From the NCBI GenBank assembly GCA_965204165.1, contig OZ241969.1, forward strand, positions 1,302,001 through 1,366,000: DNA of 64,000 nt, given 5' to 3'. This DNA comes from VYFG01 sp965204165. Its GTDB lineage: Bacteria > Pseudomonadota > Gammaproteobacteria > Arenicellales > Poriferihabitantaceae. The translations under genes were made by a program, and so were the position numbers. Positions 7,966 through 16,884 of the stretch are shown here, piece after piece (position 1 is the stretch's first letter; each line of letters begins with the position of its first letter). Under the pieces are notes generated by a model that was given only the letters and a program-made list of their open reading frames with translations, searched no databases and was not told the origin of the DNA.

Positions 7966-8988
7966 ATGGAAGCCACTGACACCGCATTCATCCGGGCACT
8001 GCCCAAGATCGAGCTGCACTGTCACATCGAGGGAACGCTGGAGCCGGAACTGGTGTTTGACCTGGCGGAACGAAACGGAATCGGGCTTTCGTACCCGTCG
8101 GTGGAGTCGCTCCGGGAGGCGTACTCGTTCACGCGCCTACAGGATTTTCTCGACATCTACTACGAGGGCATGAATGTCCTTCGCACGGAACAGGATTTCT
8201 TCGATCTGACCTGGGCGTACCTGGTTCGCGGTAACGCGCAGAACCTGCGCCATACGGAAATATTCTTCGACCCCCAGGGACACGTGGACCGGGGGATACC
8301 GTTTGAAACCGCCGTCCTAGGCATCACCTCGGCGCTGGACCGCGCCGAGCGGGAATTCGGCATCAGTTCGGAACTGATCATGTGCTTCCTCCGCCACCTG
8401 GACGAACAGGAGGCATTCCGGACCCTGGATCAGGCTGAACCGTTCCGTGACCGGATCATCGCGGTGGGCCTGGACTCGAGCGAACGGGGCAACCCCCCGG
8501 AGAAATTCGAACGGGTATTTAAGGAGGCTGCCAGGCGGGGTTACCGGCGGGTTGCACATGCCGGCGAGGAAGGACCGCCGGAATATGTCTACGGCGCCCT
8601 GGACAGCCTGGGCGTGGAACGCGTCGATCACGGCAACAGCTGTCTCGAAGCCCCGGAGCTTGTCCGCCGCCTGGTCCGCGAACAGGTGCCGCTGACTGTG
8701 TGCCCCCTGTCCAACCTGCGGCTCTGCGTGGTCGAGTCCATGGAGCGGCACCCCCTGGCGGAGATGCTGGACCATGGTCTGAAAGCCACGGTCAATTCCG
8801 ATGATCCCGCCTATTTCGGCGGATACATGAACGAGAACCTGGAGGCGGTGGCGGGTGCCCTTGACCTGGGCCGGGACCAGCTGGTGCAGCTCACCCGGAA
8901 CGCCGTGGACGCTGTGTTTGCGCCGCAATCGCGGCGCCAGGCCCTGAACGACGAGCTCGACAAGTTTCTGGCATCCGCCGATGGCTGA
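7966..8988 (+). CDS. adenine deaminase (adenosine deaminase family)
   Basis: A 340-residue zinc amidohydrolase of the adenosine deaminase family. Metal ligands are visible in LHCHIEG (HxH near 18-20), HAGEEGPPEYVYGALD (His and catalytic Glu) and VNSDDPAYFG (Asp pair). EIFFDPQGH and the doubled Glu-Gly-Pro stretch after HAGE resemble the bacterial adenine deaminases described for this family (for example the Pseudomonas enzyme) more than true adenosine deaminases. The likely reaction is adenine to hypoxanthine plus ammonia in purine salvage. The start has only a weak ribosome site. It overlaps the DUF2130 gene by eight bases, so the two are probably co-transcribed. Confidence 0.85.
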   Translation: MEATDTAFIRALPKIELHCHIEGTLEPELVFDLAERNGIGLSYPSVESLREAYSFTRLQDFLDIYYEGMNVLRTEQDFFDLTWAYLVRGNAQNLRHTEIFFDPQGHVDRGIPFETAVLGITSALDRAEREFGISSELIMCFLRHLDEQEAFRTLDQAEPFRDRIIAVGLDSSERGNPPEKFERVFKEAARRGYRRVAHAGEEGPPEYVYGALDSLGVERVDHGNSCLEAPELVRRLVREQVPLTVCPLSNLRLCVVESMERHPLAEMLDHGLKATVNSDDPAYFGGYMNENLEAVAGALDLGRDQLVQLTRNAVDAVFAPQSRRQALNDELDKFLASADG

Positions 8989-10225
8989 CGACAGCGGACG
9001 CATACAATGCCCAAACTGCGGCCAGGAGATTGACGTCAACGACGTGCTGGCCCACCGCATCGAGAACCGGCTGCGCGGCGAACTCGAGGCAAAACACAGG
9101 GAGCAGGAGGAACAGGTCCGCACACGGATGGAGGAAGTCGGCCGCCAGCAGGCGGCGCTTAAGGAGGCGCAAGAACGCCAGGCAAAGGATACCGAGGAGG
9201 CTATTGCCCTCGGCATCAAGGAGCGGGAGGCGGAACTGGCGCAGCAGCTGAAAAGCCGGCTCGAGTCCGAACAGGAGGAAAAGATCGGGTCGCTCGAGCG
9301 GGAACTCGGCGAGAAGAACGAGAAGCTGAAGGCCTATCACCGCGCCCAGGCGGACATCGCGCGGCTGAAACGGGAAAAGGACGAACTGTCGGACGTGGTC
9401 CGGGCGGAGGCCGAGCAGAAGCTGACCCGGGAACGGGAACAGATCAAGCGGAACCTGGAGGAAAAGGCGCGGCTTGACATGGCGGAACGTGACAAGGTGA
9501 TCTCCGACCTGAACCACAAGCTGCAGGATGCCCAGCGCAGGGCCGAGCAGGGCTCCACGCAATTGCAGGGAGAAGTGCAGGAGCTTGCCATCGAGGACTG
9601 GCTGCGGGAGCGGTTTCCCCTGGATACCGTCGAGGAGATCAAGAAGGGCGCGCGGGGCGCGGATTGCCTGCAGACCGTCCATACGCGCAGTCGCCAGAAC
9701 TGCGGGACGATCTACTACGAGAGCAAGCGCGCAAAGGCGTTTCAGCCCGGCTGGATCGAGAAGTTCCGGCAGGATATCCGGGAGAAGGGAGCCGATGCGG
9801 GGGTCCTCGTGACCCAGGCCATGCCCACGGACATGGACGGCATGGGGATGAGAGACGGCATCTGGATCTGCAGCTTCGAGGAATTCGGCAATCTGGCCGT
9901 CGTATTGCGGGACGGGATCATTCGCCTGAGCGAGGCTGTCGCCGCCCGGGAGAACCGCGGAGACAAGATGGGCATGCTGTACGATTACCTCACCGGAAAT
10001 GAATTCCGTCAGCAGGTCGAGGCCATCGTGGAGGGGTTTACCCAGATGCAGACGGACCTGGAGTCCGAGAAGCGCTCCATGCAGACGATCTGGAAGAAGC
10101 GCGAGAAGCAGATCGAGAAGGTGCTGTTGAGCACCAACCACATGTACGGCTCCATCCGCGGCATCGCGGGCAACACGATCCCGCGGGTGTCATTGCTGGA
10201 GCTCGACGACGAGGCCGCCGAATAG
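8981..10225 (+). CDS. DUF2130 domain protein (coiled coil plus nuclease-like domain)
   Basis: This 414-residue protein begins with a one-pair zinc ribbon (CPNCGQEI, residues 9-16). A long charged coiled coil runs from about 30 to 195. A C-terminal DUF2130 domain follows, which has been assigned a restriction-endonuclease-like fold. The segment GTIYYESKRAKAF contains a Glu-Ser-Lys in place of the usual ExK core. Function is unknown; roles in DNA handling have been suggested from the fold only. Starting inside the adenine deaminase gene, it shares that transcript. Its codon use and GC match the backbone, so it is not part of the island. Confidence 0.85.
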   Translation: MADDSGRIQCPNCGQEIDVNDVLAHRIENRLRGELEAKHREQEEQVRTRMEEVGRQQAALKEAQERQAKDTEEAIALGIKEREAELAQQLKSRLESEQEEKIGSLERELGEKNEKLKAYHRAQADIARLKREKDELSDVVRAEAEQKLTREREQIKRNLEEKARLDMAERDKVISDLNHKLQDAQRRAEQGSTQLQGEVQELAIEDWLRERFPLDTVEEIKKGARGADCLQTVHTRSRQNCGTIYYESKRAKAFQPGWIEKFRQDIREKGADAGVLVTQAMPTDMDGMGMRDGIWICSFEEFGNLAVVLRDGIIRLSEAVAARENRGDKMGMLYDYLTGNEFRQQVEAIVEGFTQMQTDLESEKRSMQTIWKKREKQIEKVLLSTNHMYGSIRGIAGNTIPRVSLLELDDEAAE

Positions 10226-10256
10226 CGTCCGCGTATCCGGGTTCGGGGTCCCAGGT

Positions 10257-11015
10257 TCAGGCGACCCGGAATGCCTTGCCGCTCTGGCTTTCCCCCACCC
10301 CCGAGACCAGATGGAGGAACCCGTTGATCACCGCCGGATCGGTGACCGGCTTGAGGCGTGCGCGGTTTTCGCCCGGATAGAAACGCCGCCTGAGGTCGGA
10401 ATCCACCGGCCCGATGTCCAGGGTGTTGAACCGGATATCCGGGTGCTCTTCCGCGAGGATCTGGCAGAGGTTTTCCATGGCGGCGAGCGCGCAGCCGAGC
10501 GGTCCCCAATAGGCTTTTCCCTGTCGCCCGCAGGACAGGGTGTGGAGAACGACCGACGGGTTGTCCGCGGCCTGCAGGAGCGGGACCATGGCGCGGATGA
10601 GCTGCATCGGCTGGCGGAGCACCCGCCACAGGCAGGTCTCCCAGGTCTCGACTTTCGACAGGGTTACCGGTGACAGCGGGGCGGAGGGGAGGTCCATGTG
10701 GACGATTCCGTGAAGGGCGCCCACTTCCTCCCCGAGGCTTTCGGCCAGCTGGGAAAAGTGATCCGCATCCGCCTTGTTCAGGTCCATGGCAACGAGCAGC
10801 GGTTCGGGGTAGTTTTCCGCGACCAGCGAATCATAGAGATCCGCCAGCAGACGTTCCTTGCGGGTACACAGAAGGAGCGATGCCCCGTGGGAGGCCAGAG
10901 CGGTGGTCACGGCATGTCCCAGGTCCGACTGGGCGCCGGTTACCAGCAGATTCCTCCCCCGCAGCAGTCCCGGCCCCGGGGTGAAATCCGCCGGCAGGGA
11001 TTGGGGAGAAACCAT
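10257..11015 (-). CDS. YciK-like SDR family protein with lost active site
   Basis: A 252-residue short-chain dehydrogenase/reductase related to YciK. The nucleotide-binding start is kept in altered form (LLVTGAQSDLGHAV, near residues 24-37). The catalytic region of YciK relatives, WGAYAASK, reads WGPLGCAL here, so both the catalytic Tyr and Lys are replaced, and the NAG motif is MDL. It is therefore unlikely to be an active oxidoreductase and may be a binding or regulatory paralogue. I chose the ATG at 11015; an ATG 16 codons upstream would add an unlikely extension overlapping the promoter region of the divergent regulator. It converges on the DUF2130 gene with a 31-bp gap and no clear terminator. 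Confidence 0.8.
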   Translation of the reverse strand: MVSPQSLPADFTPGPGLLRGRNLLVTGAQSDLGHAVTTALASHGASLLLCTRKERLLADLYDSLVAENYPEPLLVAMDLNKADADHFSQLAESLGEEVGALHGIVHMDLPSAPLSPVTLSKVETWETCLWRVLRQPMQLIRAMVPLLQAADNPSVVLHTLSCGRQGKAYWGPLGCALAAMENLCQILAEEHPDIRFNTLDIGPVDSDLRRRFYPGENRARLKPVTDPAVINGFLHLVSGVGESQSGKAFRVA

Positions 11016-11088
11016 GGACGGTGCTGCAAACTGGACTGGGCGGACAAGACCAAATACTATCATAGCAGGTGATCACCGTATCACGGCC

Positions 11089-11742
11089 ATGAACAAGACC
11101 ATCGTCATCTCCGATGACCATCCGCTTTTTCGCCAGACCCTGCAAGCCGCGATCAAGCCCTTGTTCAGGACCGCAGACATCCTGGAAGTTGAGACACTGA
11201 CGGCAACACTGGAGGTTCTGGAACAGGGCAAGGTCGATCTGTTGCTGCTGGATTTGCGGATGAGCGACAGCAGCGGACTGGCCGGACTCATGTACATCAG
11301 GAACAGTTATCCGGATATGCCGGTGATCGTGGTGAGCGCGAGCGAGGGGGAGGAAACGGTGCGGGCCGCCATCCAGGCGGGGGCATCCGGCTACATCGTC
11401 AAGTCCGCATCCTCCGGCCAGATCAGGAGTGCCATCGAACAGGTGATCCGGGGGGAAACCGCGGTCCCGTCACCCGTGTCCACGGCAGTGTCCGAAGCGG
11501 AACGCAAGCTGCTTGCGGCCATTGAGAACCTCGCCCTGCTGACGCCCACCCAACTCAGGGTGTTGGGGAAGATGACCGAAGGCCTTCTCAACAAGCAGAT
11601 TGCCTGGGAGATGGGCATTTCCGAGGCCACCGTGAAGTCCCATGTCACCGCGATATTCCGCAAGCTCAATGTCCGTACGAGGACACAGGCAGTGGTGGCG
11701 GCCAAGCAACTGGACTTCGTGCTTTCGGATTCCGCCGGCTGA
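11089..11742 (+). CDS. LuxR/NarL-family response regulator (orphan)
   Basis: 217 residues. A receiver domain (about 3-120) has acidic residues D9 and D10, phospho-acceptor D55 in LLLLDLRM, and the conserved Lys in GYIVKSAS. A LuxR-type helix-turn-helix follows (about 150-210), with LTPTQLRVLGKMTEGLLNKQ and GISEATVKSHV. There is no histidine kinase next to it, so its partner is elsewhere. It diverges from the SDR gene with 73 bases between starts. The ATG at 11089 gives the usual receiver N-terminus; the reading frame extends upstream without a likely start. The regulated genes cannot be inferred. Confidence 0.9.
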   Translation: MNKTIVISDDHPLFRQTLQAAIKPLFRTADILEVETLTATLEVLEQGKVDLLLLDLRMSDSSGLAGLMYIRNSYPDMPVIVVSASEGEETVRAAIQAGASGYIVKSASSGQIRSAIEQVIRGETAVPSPVSTAVSEAERKLLAAIENLALLTPTQLRVLGKMTEGLLNKQIAWEMGISEATVKSHVTAIFRKLNVRTRTQAVVAAKQLDFVLSDSAG

Positions 11743-11934
11743 GCGGGAGGGTGTCCCCGAATCTCCTCCTGGCCATAATCCCGCCGTGTGTCCGGGTTCG
11801 GCACTCGCCGGGGGATTCATGTGGAATACCGGGCATCCCCGGTTGACGAAGGGTGAAGGGTATGGAATGTTCCGGGATGCCGGGACGGACATGATCATCC
11901 GGAGGGATGCTAATCACGGTCCCGGGACGTTACG

Positions 11935-12417
11935 ATGCAGATCACGAAAGACACCGTTGTCGAGTTTCACTTCGAGATGTACGAAGGCGACCAGCTCCTT
12001 CAGTCCACGCAAAGGGAATCGCCCGGTGTGCTGTACCTCCATGGAAGGGGGGCGATCCTGGACGCCCTGGAGCAGGAGATGGAAGGCCGGGCAAAGGGCG
12101 ATACGTTCACGGTCACTCTGCCGCCCGAGCAGGCCTTTGGCCTGCGCCGCAGCGATTCGGTGGAACGGGTCCCGAGCAAGCATGTGCTGACCCCGGGACG
12201 GCACCTTCCCGGGGACGTGGTGAATATCCGTACACAGGCCGGGCCCCGCGAGGTCGTGGTGCTGAAGGTGGGGCGTTTCAACCTGGACGTGGACCTGAAC
12301 CATCCCCTGGCGGGAAGGACCGTGCGTTTCGATGTCGAGATCGATGATGTCCGGATGGCCACCACGGAGGAACTGGCCCACGGGCATGCGCACGGACCGG
12401 GCGGGCATCAGCACTGA
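11935..12417 (+). CDS. slyD: SlyD-type FKBP peptidyl-prolyl isomerase
   Basis: A 160-residue SlyD protein: a split FKBP fold (about 1-70 and 125-150) with an inserted IF chaperone domain between them (about 75-125). The FKBP core shows LYLHGRGAILDALEQEMEG and AFGLRR. The C-terminus is rich in histidine (HGHAHGPGGHQH), as in metal-binding SlyD proteins that supply nickel to hydrogenase or urease. It is cytoplasmic and acts as a folding helper and metallochaperone. The M24 peptidase gene starts 17 bases after its stop. Confidence 0.9.
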   Translation: MQITKDTVVEFHFEMYEGDQLLQSTQRESPGVLYLHGRGAILDALEQEMEGRAKGDTFTVTLPPEQAFGLRRSDSVERVPSKHVLTPGRHLPGDVVNIRTQAGPREVVVLKVGRFNLDVDLNHPLAGRTVRFDVEIDDVRMATTEELAHGHAHGPGGHQH

Positions 12418-12434
12418 GACGGCCGGCGGGAACC

Positions 12435-13646
12435 TTGCCTGAAGCCCCGGAAGAATCCCGAGTGGTCCGGAATGGACCGGTGACCCCGCCGGAGCGCGGC
12501 TTTCCGGAATCCGAATTCGAGGAGCGGTTGGGCCGCTTCCAGCGGCGAATGGCACGAGGCCGGTGCGATGCCGTGATCCTGACCACGGAGGCCGAGATCC
12601 GGTATTTCAGCGGCTTCCTCACCCAGTTCTGGCAGAGCCCCACCAGGCCGTGGTTCCTGGTAGTTCCGGCTGCGGGCAAGCCGATCTCCGTGATTCCGGA
12701 GATCGGAGAGAGTGGCATGGCCGGAACGTGGATCGACGACATCCGTACCTGGCCGAGTCCCTGTCCGGAGGACGACGGCATTTCGCTGCTCGCCGCCACA
12801 CTGGAATCCCTGCCGCGGCGGCACGGCAGGACCGGAATGTGCCTGGGACCGGAGAGCATGCTGCGCATGCCGGCGCATGCATTCTCGCAGTTGCAGGACC
12901 GGATCGGCGGCGAACTGGTGGATGTGGCGGGGGTGCTGCAGCGCCAGCGCATGGTCAAGTCGCCCCGGGAAATCGAGAAAATACGTTTCATCTGCCGCCT
13001 GGCCGGTGAGGCATTCGGCAATGTGCCGGACCACGCCCGTGCCGGCCAGACCGAACGGGAAATCTGCCGCGCCATGCAGCATGACCTCCTCGGGCTCGGG
13101 GCGGACAGCTGCAGTTACCTGGTGGCGGGCTCCGGACCCGGGGGATATGACAGCATCATCATGGGCCCCTCCGACCGGCGGATCGATCCCGGGGATGTCC
13201 TGATCATCGATACGGGGTCGACCTGGGACGGCTATTTCTGCGATTTCGACCGCAACTGGGCATTCGGCGCTGCGGACAGCGCGACCCGCGATGCCTACCG
13301 CGTGGTCTGGCAGGCCACCGGGGCGGGATTCGCCGCCGCCCGTCCCGGCGCCACGACCAGCGACATCTGGCATGCCATGCAGACGGTCATGGCCGCGGGC
13401 GGCAGCCTCGGGAACGAGGTGGGCCGGCTCGGCCACGGTCTCGGCATGGAACTCACCGAGCCGCCTTCCAACACCCCGGACGACGGCACCGTGCTGGAGG
13501 CCGGGATGGTGCTGACACTGGAACCCGGCATGGTGTTCGCGCCGGGCCGGGAGATGGTGCACGAGGAGAATATCGTGATCACGGCGGACGGGGCGGAATG
13601 GCTGACCCCCCGGGCCGCGGAAGAACTGCCGGTCATTGCGGGATGA
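12435..13646 (+). CDS. M24 family metallopeptidase (creatinase / Xaa-Pro peptidase-like)
   Basis: A 403-residue pita-bread protein. The N-terminal creatinase-like domain covers about 20-165 and the catalytic domain 175-395. Dinuclear-metal ligands are visible: Asp in IIDTGSTWDGYFCDFD (near 259 and 270), His in GHGLGMEL, Glu in LEPGM and Glu in HEENIV. The family includes prolidases, creatinase and ectoine hydrolase; the exact substrate cannot be assigned. The start is uncertain: a TTG at 12435 fits spacing after slyD, and GTG codons lie a little inside. The gene overlaps the ion-channel gene by 11 bases. Confidence 0.85.
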   Translation: MPEAPEESRVVRNGPVTPPERGFPESEFEERLGRFQRRMARGRCDAVILTTEAEIRYFSGFLTQFWQSPTRPWFLVVPAAGKPISVIPEIGESGMAGTWIDDIRTWPSPCPEDDGISLLAATLESLPRRHGRTGMCLGPESMLRMPAHAFSQLQDRIGGELVDVAGVLQRQRMVKSPREIEKIRFICRLAGEAFGNVPDHARAGQTEREICRAMQHDLLGLGADSCSYLVAGSGPGGYDSIIMGPSDRRIDPGDVLIIDTGSTWDGYFCDFDRNWAFGAADSATRDAYRVVWQATGAGFAAARPGATTSDIWHAMQTVMAAGGSLGNEVGRLGHGLGMELTEPPSNTPDDGTVLEAGMVLTLEPGMVFAPGREMVHEENIVITADGAEWLTPRAAEELPVIAG

Positions 13647-14127
13647 GACTCGGTTTCGGAAATTCCCCCGTCCTCGCCCCTGCCGGCGCCGGTTCGTGCT
13701 GAAGGTCACCCTGATCAGCGCCGTGCTCACGGCCCTGGCCGTCTGGGTCCATTACGAGGGGCTGCGGTTCATGGGGGACCGGCTGCTGCACCTGACTCGG
13801 CGCCGGCGGATCCACCTGCTGCTGGCGGTATTCGGCGCCCTCGCGGCGCATGTCGTGGAAATCTGGCTGTACGGACTCGGGTTCTACCTGGTTCTCAGGG
13901 ACGGGTCCATGGGGGCGCTGGTCGGGGCGGAGGGAACGCTCCTCGACTGCGTGTATTTCTCCATCAGCAATTTCACCAGCCTCGGCATGGGGGATCTGCA
14001 GCCCGTCGGTCCGGTGCGTTTCATCGCCGGTTTCGAAACCCTCACGGGACTTGTCCTCATCACCTGGACGGCTTCCTTCCTGTTCCTGGAAATGCAGAAG
14101 ATCTGGACCCGCGGGAACGGGCGGTGA
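13636..14127 (+). CDS. two-helix ion channel family protein
   Basis: Up to 163 residues with a transmembrane helix near 22-40, a second near 62-88, a pore loop and a final helix (about 130-152), the layout of the bacterial ion_trans_2 potassium channels. The filter region reads FTSLGMGD, a variant of the usual TVGYGD, so potassium selectivity is uncertain. No RCK domain is attached. The start may be the TTG at 13636 overlapping the peptidase gene, or the GTG at 13696, which would drop an unlikely Arg/Pro-rich leader. It converges on the dehydrogenase gene only six bases away. Confidence 0.75.
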   Translation: MRDETRFRKFPRPRPCRRRFVLKVTLISAVLTALAVWVHYEGLRFMGDRLLHLTRRRRIHLLLAVFGALAAHVVEIWLYGLGFYLVLRDGSMGALVGAEGTLLDCVYFSISNFTSLGMGDLQPVGPVRFIAGFETLTGLVLITWTASFLFLEMQKIWTRGNGR

Positions 14128-14133
14128 CCAACC

Positions 14134-15237
14134 TCAGGCCGGGAGGTTCGTCAGTTCGGCAACGACCCGGTCGCCGAATTCCTCGGTGCTCACCATGGTG
14201 ATGTCGGAACCGGGCTTGGAGATGTCCGGGGTGGAATAGCCGCCGGCGAAGACCTGCTGCATCGCCTGCCACAGGTTCTTTGCCTCCCGGTCCATGCCAA
14301 AACTCATCTCGAGCATCATCGCCACGGAGCCGATCATGGAATAGGGGTTGGCGATGTTCTTTCCGGCGATGTCCGGCGCAGACCCGTGGGACGGTTCGTA
14401 ATAGGACTTGTCCGGTCCCAGGCAGGCGGAGGGCATCAGGCCGAGCGAACCGAGGATGCCGCCGCCCTGGTCGCTCAGGATGTCGCCGAACAGGTTTTCC
14501 ATCACCATGACGTCGAATTCCGTGGGCCGCAGGCACAGGTGGGTGGCCGCGGCATCCACCAGCATGTGGTTCACCTCCACGTCCGGGAAATCCACGGAAA
14601 CCTCATCGACGATGTCGGTCCACAGCATGCTGGACTTGAGCACGTTGCTCTTGTGTACGCTGTGCAACTTCCGCCGCCTTTTCCGGGCGGTCTCGAACGC
14701 CACCAGCACGATCCGGTGGATCTGGTTTTCATCGTACTCAAGGATTTCCCTGGCGTAGCGCAGCCCCTCGGTGTTCACCCCGGCTTCCTTCTCCCCGAAA
14801 TACAGGCCTCCCACCAGCTCGCGGATGATCATGATATCGATTCCGTCACCGATGATCTCGGGCCTTAAGGGAGAGAAGTGGGCCAGGAACCCCGGCAGGT
14901 AGACCGGGCGGAAATTGGCGAAGGTGTCGTAGCGGCGGCGCATCATCAGGAGTCCCTTTTCCGGCGACTGGTCCGGGGGAATCTGCCTGGACTCGGCGTG
15001 GCCGAGTCCGATGGTGCCCTTCAGGATGGCGTCTGCCGCATCGCACAGTTCCTCGGTTTCCGCGGGCCAGCAGCTGCCGGTGGAAAACCAGGCCGAGGCG
15101 CCGAAGGCGGCCGGTATCAGTTCGAATCCGATTTCGGCATGCCGGGAGGACACGACCTCGAGGATCTTGACCGCCTCGGCCATGATCTCTTCGCCGATTC
15201 CGTCGCCGGCGAGCAGCGCGATTCGGTATGTGTTCAT
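14134..15237 (-). CDS. isocitrate/isopropylmalate dehydrogenase family protein
   Basis: A 367-residue beta-decarboxylating dehydrogenase. GDGIGEEIM at the N-terminus, the Arg cluster MMRRRYDTFANFRP, ELVGGLYFGEKE, the Lys in HKSNVLK, the Asp pair in NLFGDILSDQGGG and EPSHGSAPDIAGKNIANP are all family hallmarks. It could be 3-isopropylmalate dehydrogenase, but it is not beside other leu genes, and tartrate- or homoisocitrate-type enzymes look alike. NAD preference is suggested by the segment after HGSAPDIAG, with no phosphate-binding residues evident. The enoyl-CoA hydratase homologue lies 37 bases upstream on the same strand. Confidence 0.85.
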   Translation of the reverse strand: MNTYRIALLAGDGIGEEIMAEAVKILEVVSSRHAEIGFELIPAAFGASAWFSTGSCWPAETEELCDAADAILKGTIGLGHAESRQIPPDQSPEKGLLMMRRRYDTFANFRPVYLPGFLAHFSPLRPEIIGDGIDIMIIRELVGGLYFGEKEAGVNTEGLRYAREILEYDENQIHRIVLVAFETARKRRRKLHSVHKSNVLKSSMLWTDIVDEVSVDFPDVEVNHMLVDAAATHLCLRPTEFDVMVMENLFGDILSDQGGGILGSLGLMPSACLGPDKSYYEPSHGSAPDIAGKNIANPYSMIGSVAMMLEMSFGMDREAKNLWQAMQQVFAGGYSTPDISKPGSDITMVSTEEFGDRVVAELTNLPA

Positions 15238-15274
15238 CTGTCCCGGTTCGGGAAGGGGTGCCCGGGGAGAGAGA

Positions 15275-16048
15275 TCAGTTCCAGCGGGGCTTGCGTTTCT
15301 CGATGAACGCGTCCACTCCCTCGATGGCCTCGTCCATCATCATGTTGCAGGCGATGGTTTCGGTGGCGTCGGCGTAGGCTTCGTCCAGGGGCTGGTTCAG
15401 CTGACGGTAGACCAGTTCCTTGCCAAGGCGGACTACCCGGGGAGGATTCCGGCAGATGTTGTGCGCCAGTTCATTGACGCCGTCGTCCAGTTCACCGGAT
15501 TTGCAGACCCGGTTCACCAGCCCGCACTCCAGGGCCGTTCTCGCGTCGATGAATTCCCCGGTCAGAAGCATCTCCATCGACTGTTTCAGCGGAACGTTGC
15601 GCGTGAGGGCCACGGCGGGCGTGGAACAGAAAAGGCCAAGCCGGACACCGGAGACGGCGAACGTCGCTTCCTCCGCCGCCACCGCAAGGTCGCAGCCGGC
15701 CACCAGCTGGCAGCCCGCAGCGGTGGTCATGCCATGGACCCGGGCGATGACCGGCTGGGGCAGGGCAACGATCCGCTGCATGATTTCGCTGGACCGGCCG
15801 AACAGGCGGCGCTGGTAGTCGAGGTCCTCATGGGCCCGGGCCTGCTTGAGATCATGGCCGGCGCAGAACGCCTTGCCGGTTCCCGCCAGTATGACCACGC
15901 GAACCGAGTCATCGGCGGCGACGCGATCAAACGCGGCCAGCAGGTTATCGAGCAGTTCGCCGGTCATTGCGTTGAACTGGGTCGGCCGGTTGAGCGTCAG
16001 CGTACGCACACCCTCCCGGGTGGATTCGAGAAGAACGGAATCTGTCAT
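15275..16048 (-). CDS. enoyl-CoA hydratase/isomerase family protein (ECHDC3-like)
   Basis: A 257-residue crotonase-fold protein with NRPTQFNAMT near the N-terminus and the oxyanion-hole segment FCAGHDLKQ. At the first catalytic Glu of hydratases (PEILLG in the classic enzyme) this protein reads SGVRLG, so that Glu is missing. The second Glu is kept in SMEMLLTGE. It is therefore probably not a standard hydratase and resembles the ECHDC3 group of unknown reaction. It may be co-transcribed with the dehydrogenase downstream. The cytochrome c5 gene lies upstream on the same strand with a short gap. Confidence 0.82.
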   Translation of the reverse strand: MTDSVLLESTREGVRTLTLNRPTQFNAMTGELLDNLLAAFDRVAADDSVRVVILAGTGKAFCAGHDLKQARAHEDLDYQRRLFGRSSEIMQRIVALPQPVIARVHGMTTAAGCQLVAGCDLAVAAEEATFAVSGVRLGLFCSTPAVALTRNVPLKQSMEMLLTGEFIDARTALECGLVNRVCKSGELDDGVNELAHNICRNPPRVVRLGKELVYRQLNQPLDEAYADATETIACNMMMDEAIEGVDAFIEKRKPRWN

Positions 16049-16089
16049 GGGTCTGTCACTGTCATGTTCGGGACGGATCGGGCGCAGCG

Positions 16090-16554
16090 CTACTGGGATG
16101 CCTGGATCATGTATTCCACCGCGGCGCTGACCTGTTCGTCCGTGAGCGACGCGTAGCCGCCCCTGGCGGGCATGACGCCCGTGGCGCCCTGGAAGCCGTT
16201 GATCGCATGGTCAAGAAGGACTTCCAGCCCCTGGGCGATTCTCGGCTCCCAGGTGGGGATGTCGCCGATCGTCGGCGAACCGGCCACACCGGTGTTGTGG
16301 CAGGCAAAACAGGCGGTGTTGTACACGCTTTCACCGTTCACGGGACCCGCGGCGGCGACTTCGGTGGTTGCGGTGGCCGCGGTCGCCGCCGCCTCGGCCC
16401 TGGCCGCCGCGGCCTCTTCCTCGGACATGATCTTCAGGCTGCCCACGGCGCCGATCCGCTTGGCGAGGGACTCGGCGCTGTTGTGGTCTGCGATTGCGAG
16501 ACCGGGGGTAATCAGGACGCTCGCTGCAATCAGTGCAATAACGCGGCTTTTCAT
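16090..16554 (-). CDS. cytochrome c5 family protein
   Basis: A 154-residue secreted monohaem cytochrome. A signal peptide (1-22, ending LAIA-D) leads into an Ala-rich linker (about 47-69). The haem motif is CFACH (82-86), and a likely axial Met lies in GVMPARGG. The C-terminal YASLTDEQVSAAVEYM is typical of c5/CycB electron carriers. It should carry electrons in the periplasm; the linker could tether or space the haem domain. The ATG at 16554 gives a proper signal peptide; a longer frame upstream would not. Confidence 0.9.
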   Translation of the reverse strand: MKSRVIALIAASVLITPGLAIADHNSAESLAKRIGAVGSLKIMSEEEAAAARAEAAATAATATTEVAAAGPVNGESVYNTACFACHNTGVAGSPTIGDIPTWEPRIAQGLEVLLDHAINGFQGATGVMPARGGYASLTDEQVSAAVEYMIQASQ

Positions 16555-16884
16555 GGATATGCAGGTCAAATATCGGAGGCCGGGGATTATACCCGACAAC
16601 CGGACAGCGTCGGCCATGGAATGGTGCTCTTTTGGTACTGGCACGGGTCCAGTATTTGGACTATCATTCTTTAGTCGGTATGCCGGAATCCTGTCGGCTG
16701 TCGACCTCGTGGCGGTGATTGCGGACGGTCATTTGAATAGCGTGTCGTGTGATGGTGTCTTGTGTGGTTGAACGCCGTTTGCCCCTGAATCGGCCGAAGC
16801 ATTTCGCTGATATGGCCGAACTCCCACCTGACCTCCGCGAATCCAGAAAAAATCAATTCAATATTAATCACTTAGGAGGATACC

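Noticed and set aside
16639..16653. Sigma-54-like TGGCACG upstream of amt
   Set aside because: The -24 part fits, but the -12 GC element is absent at the required spacing, and it lies about 240 bp from the start.
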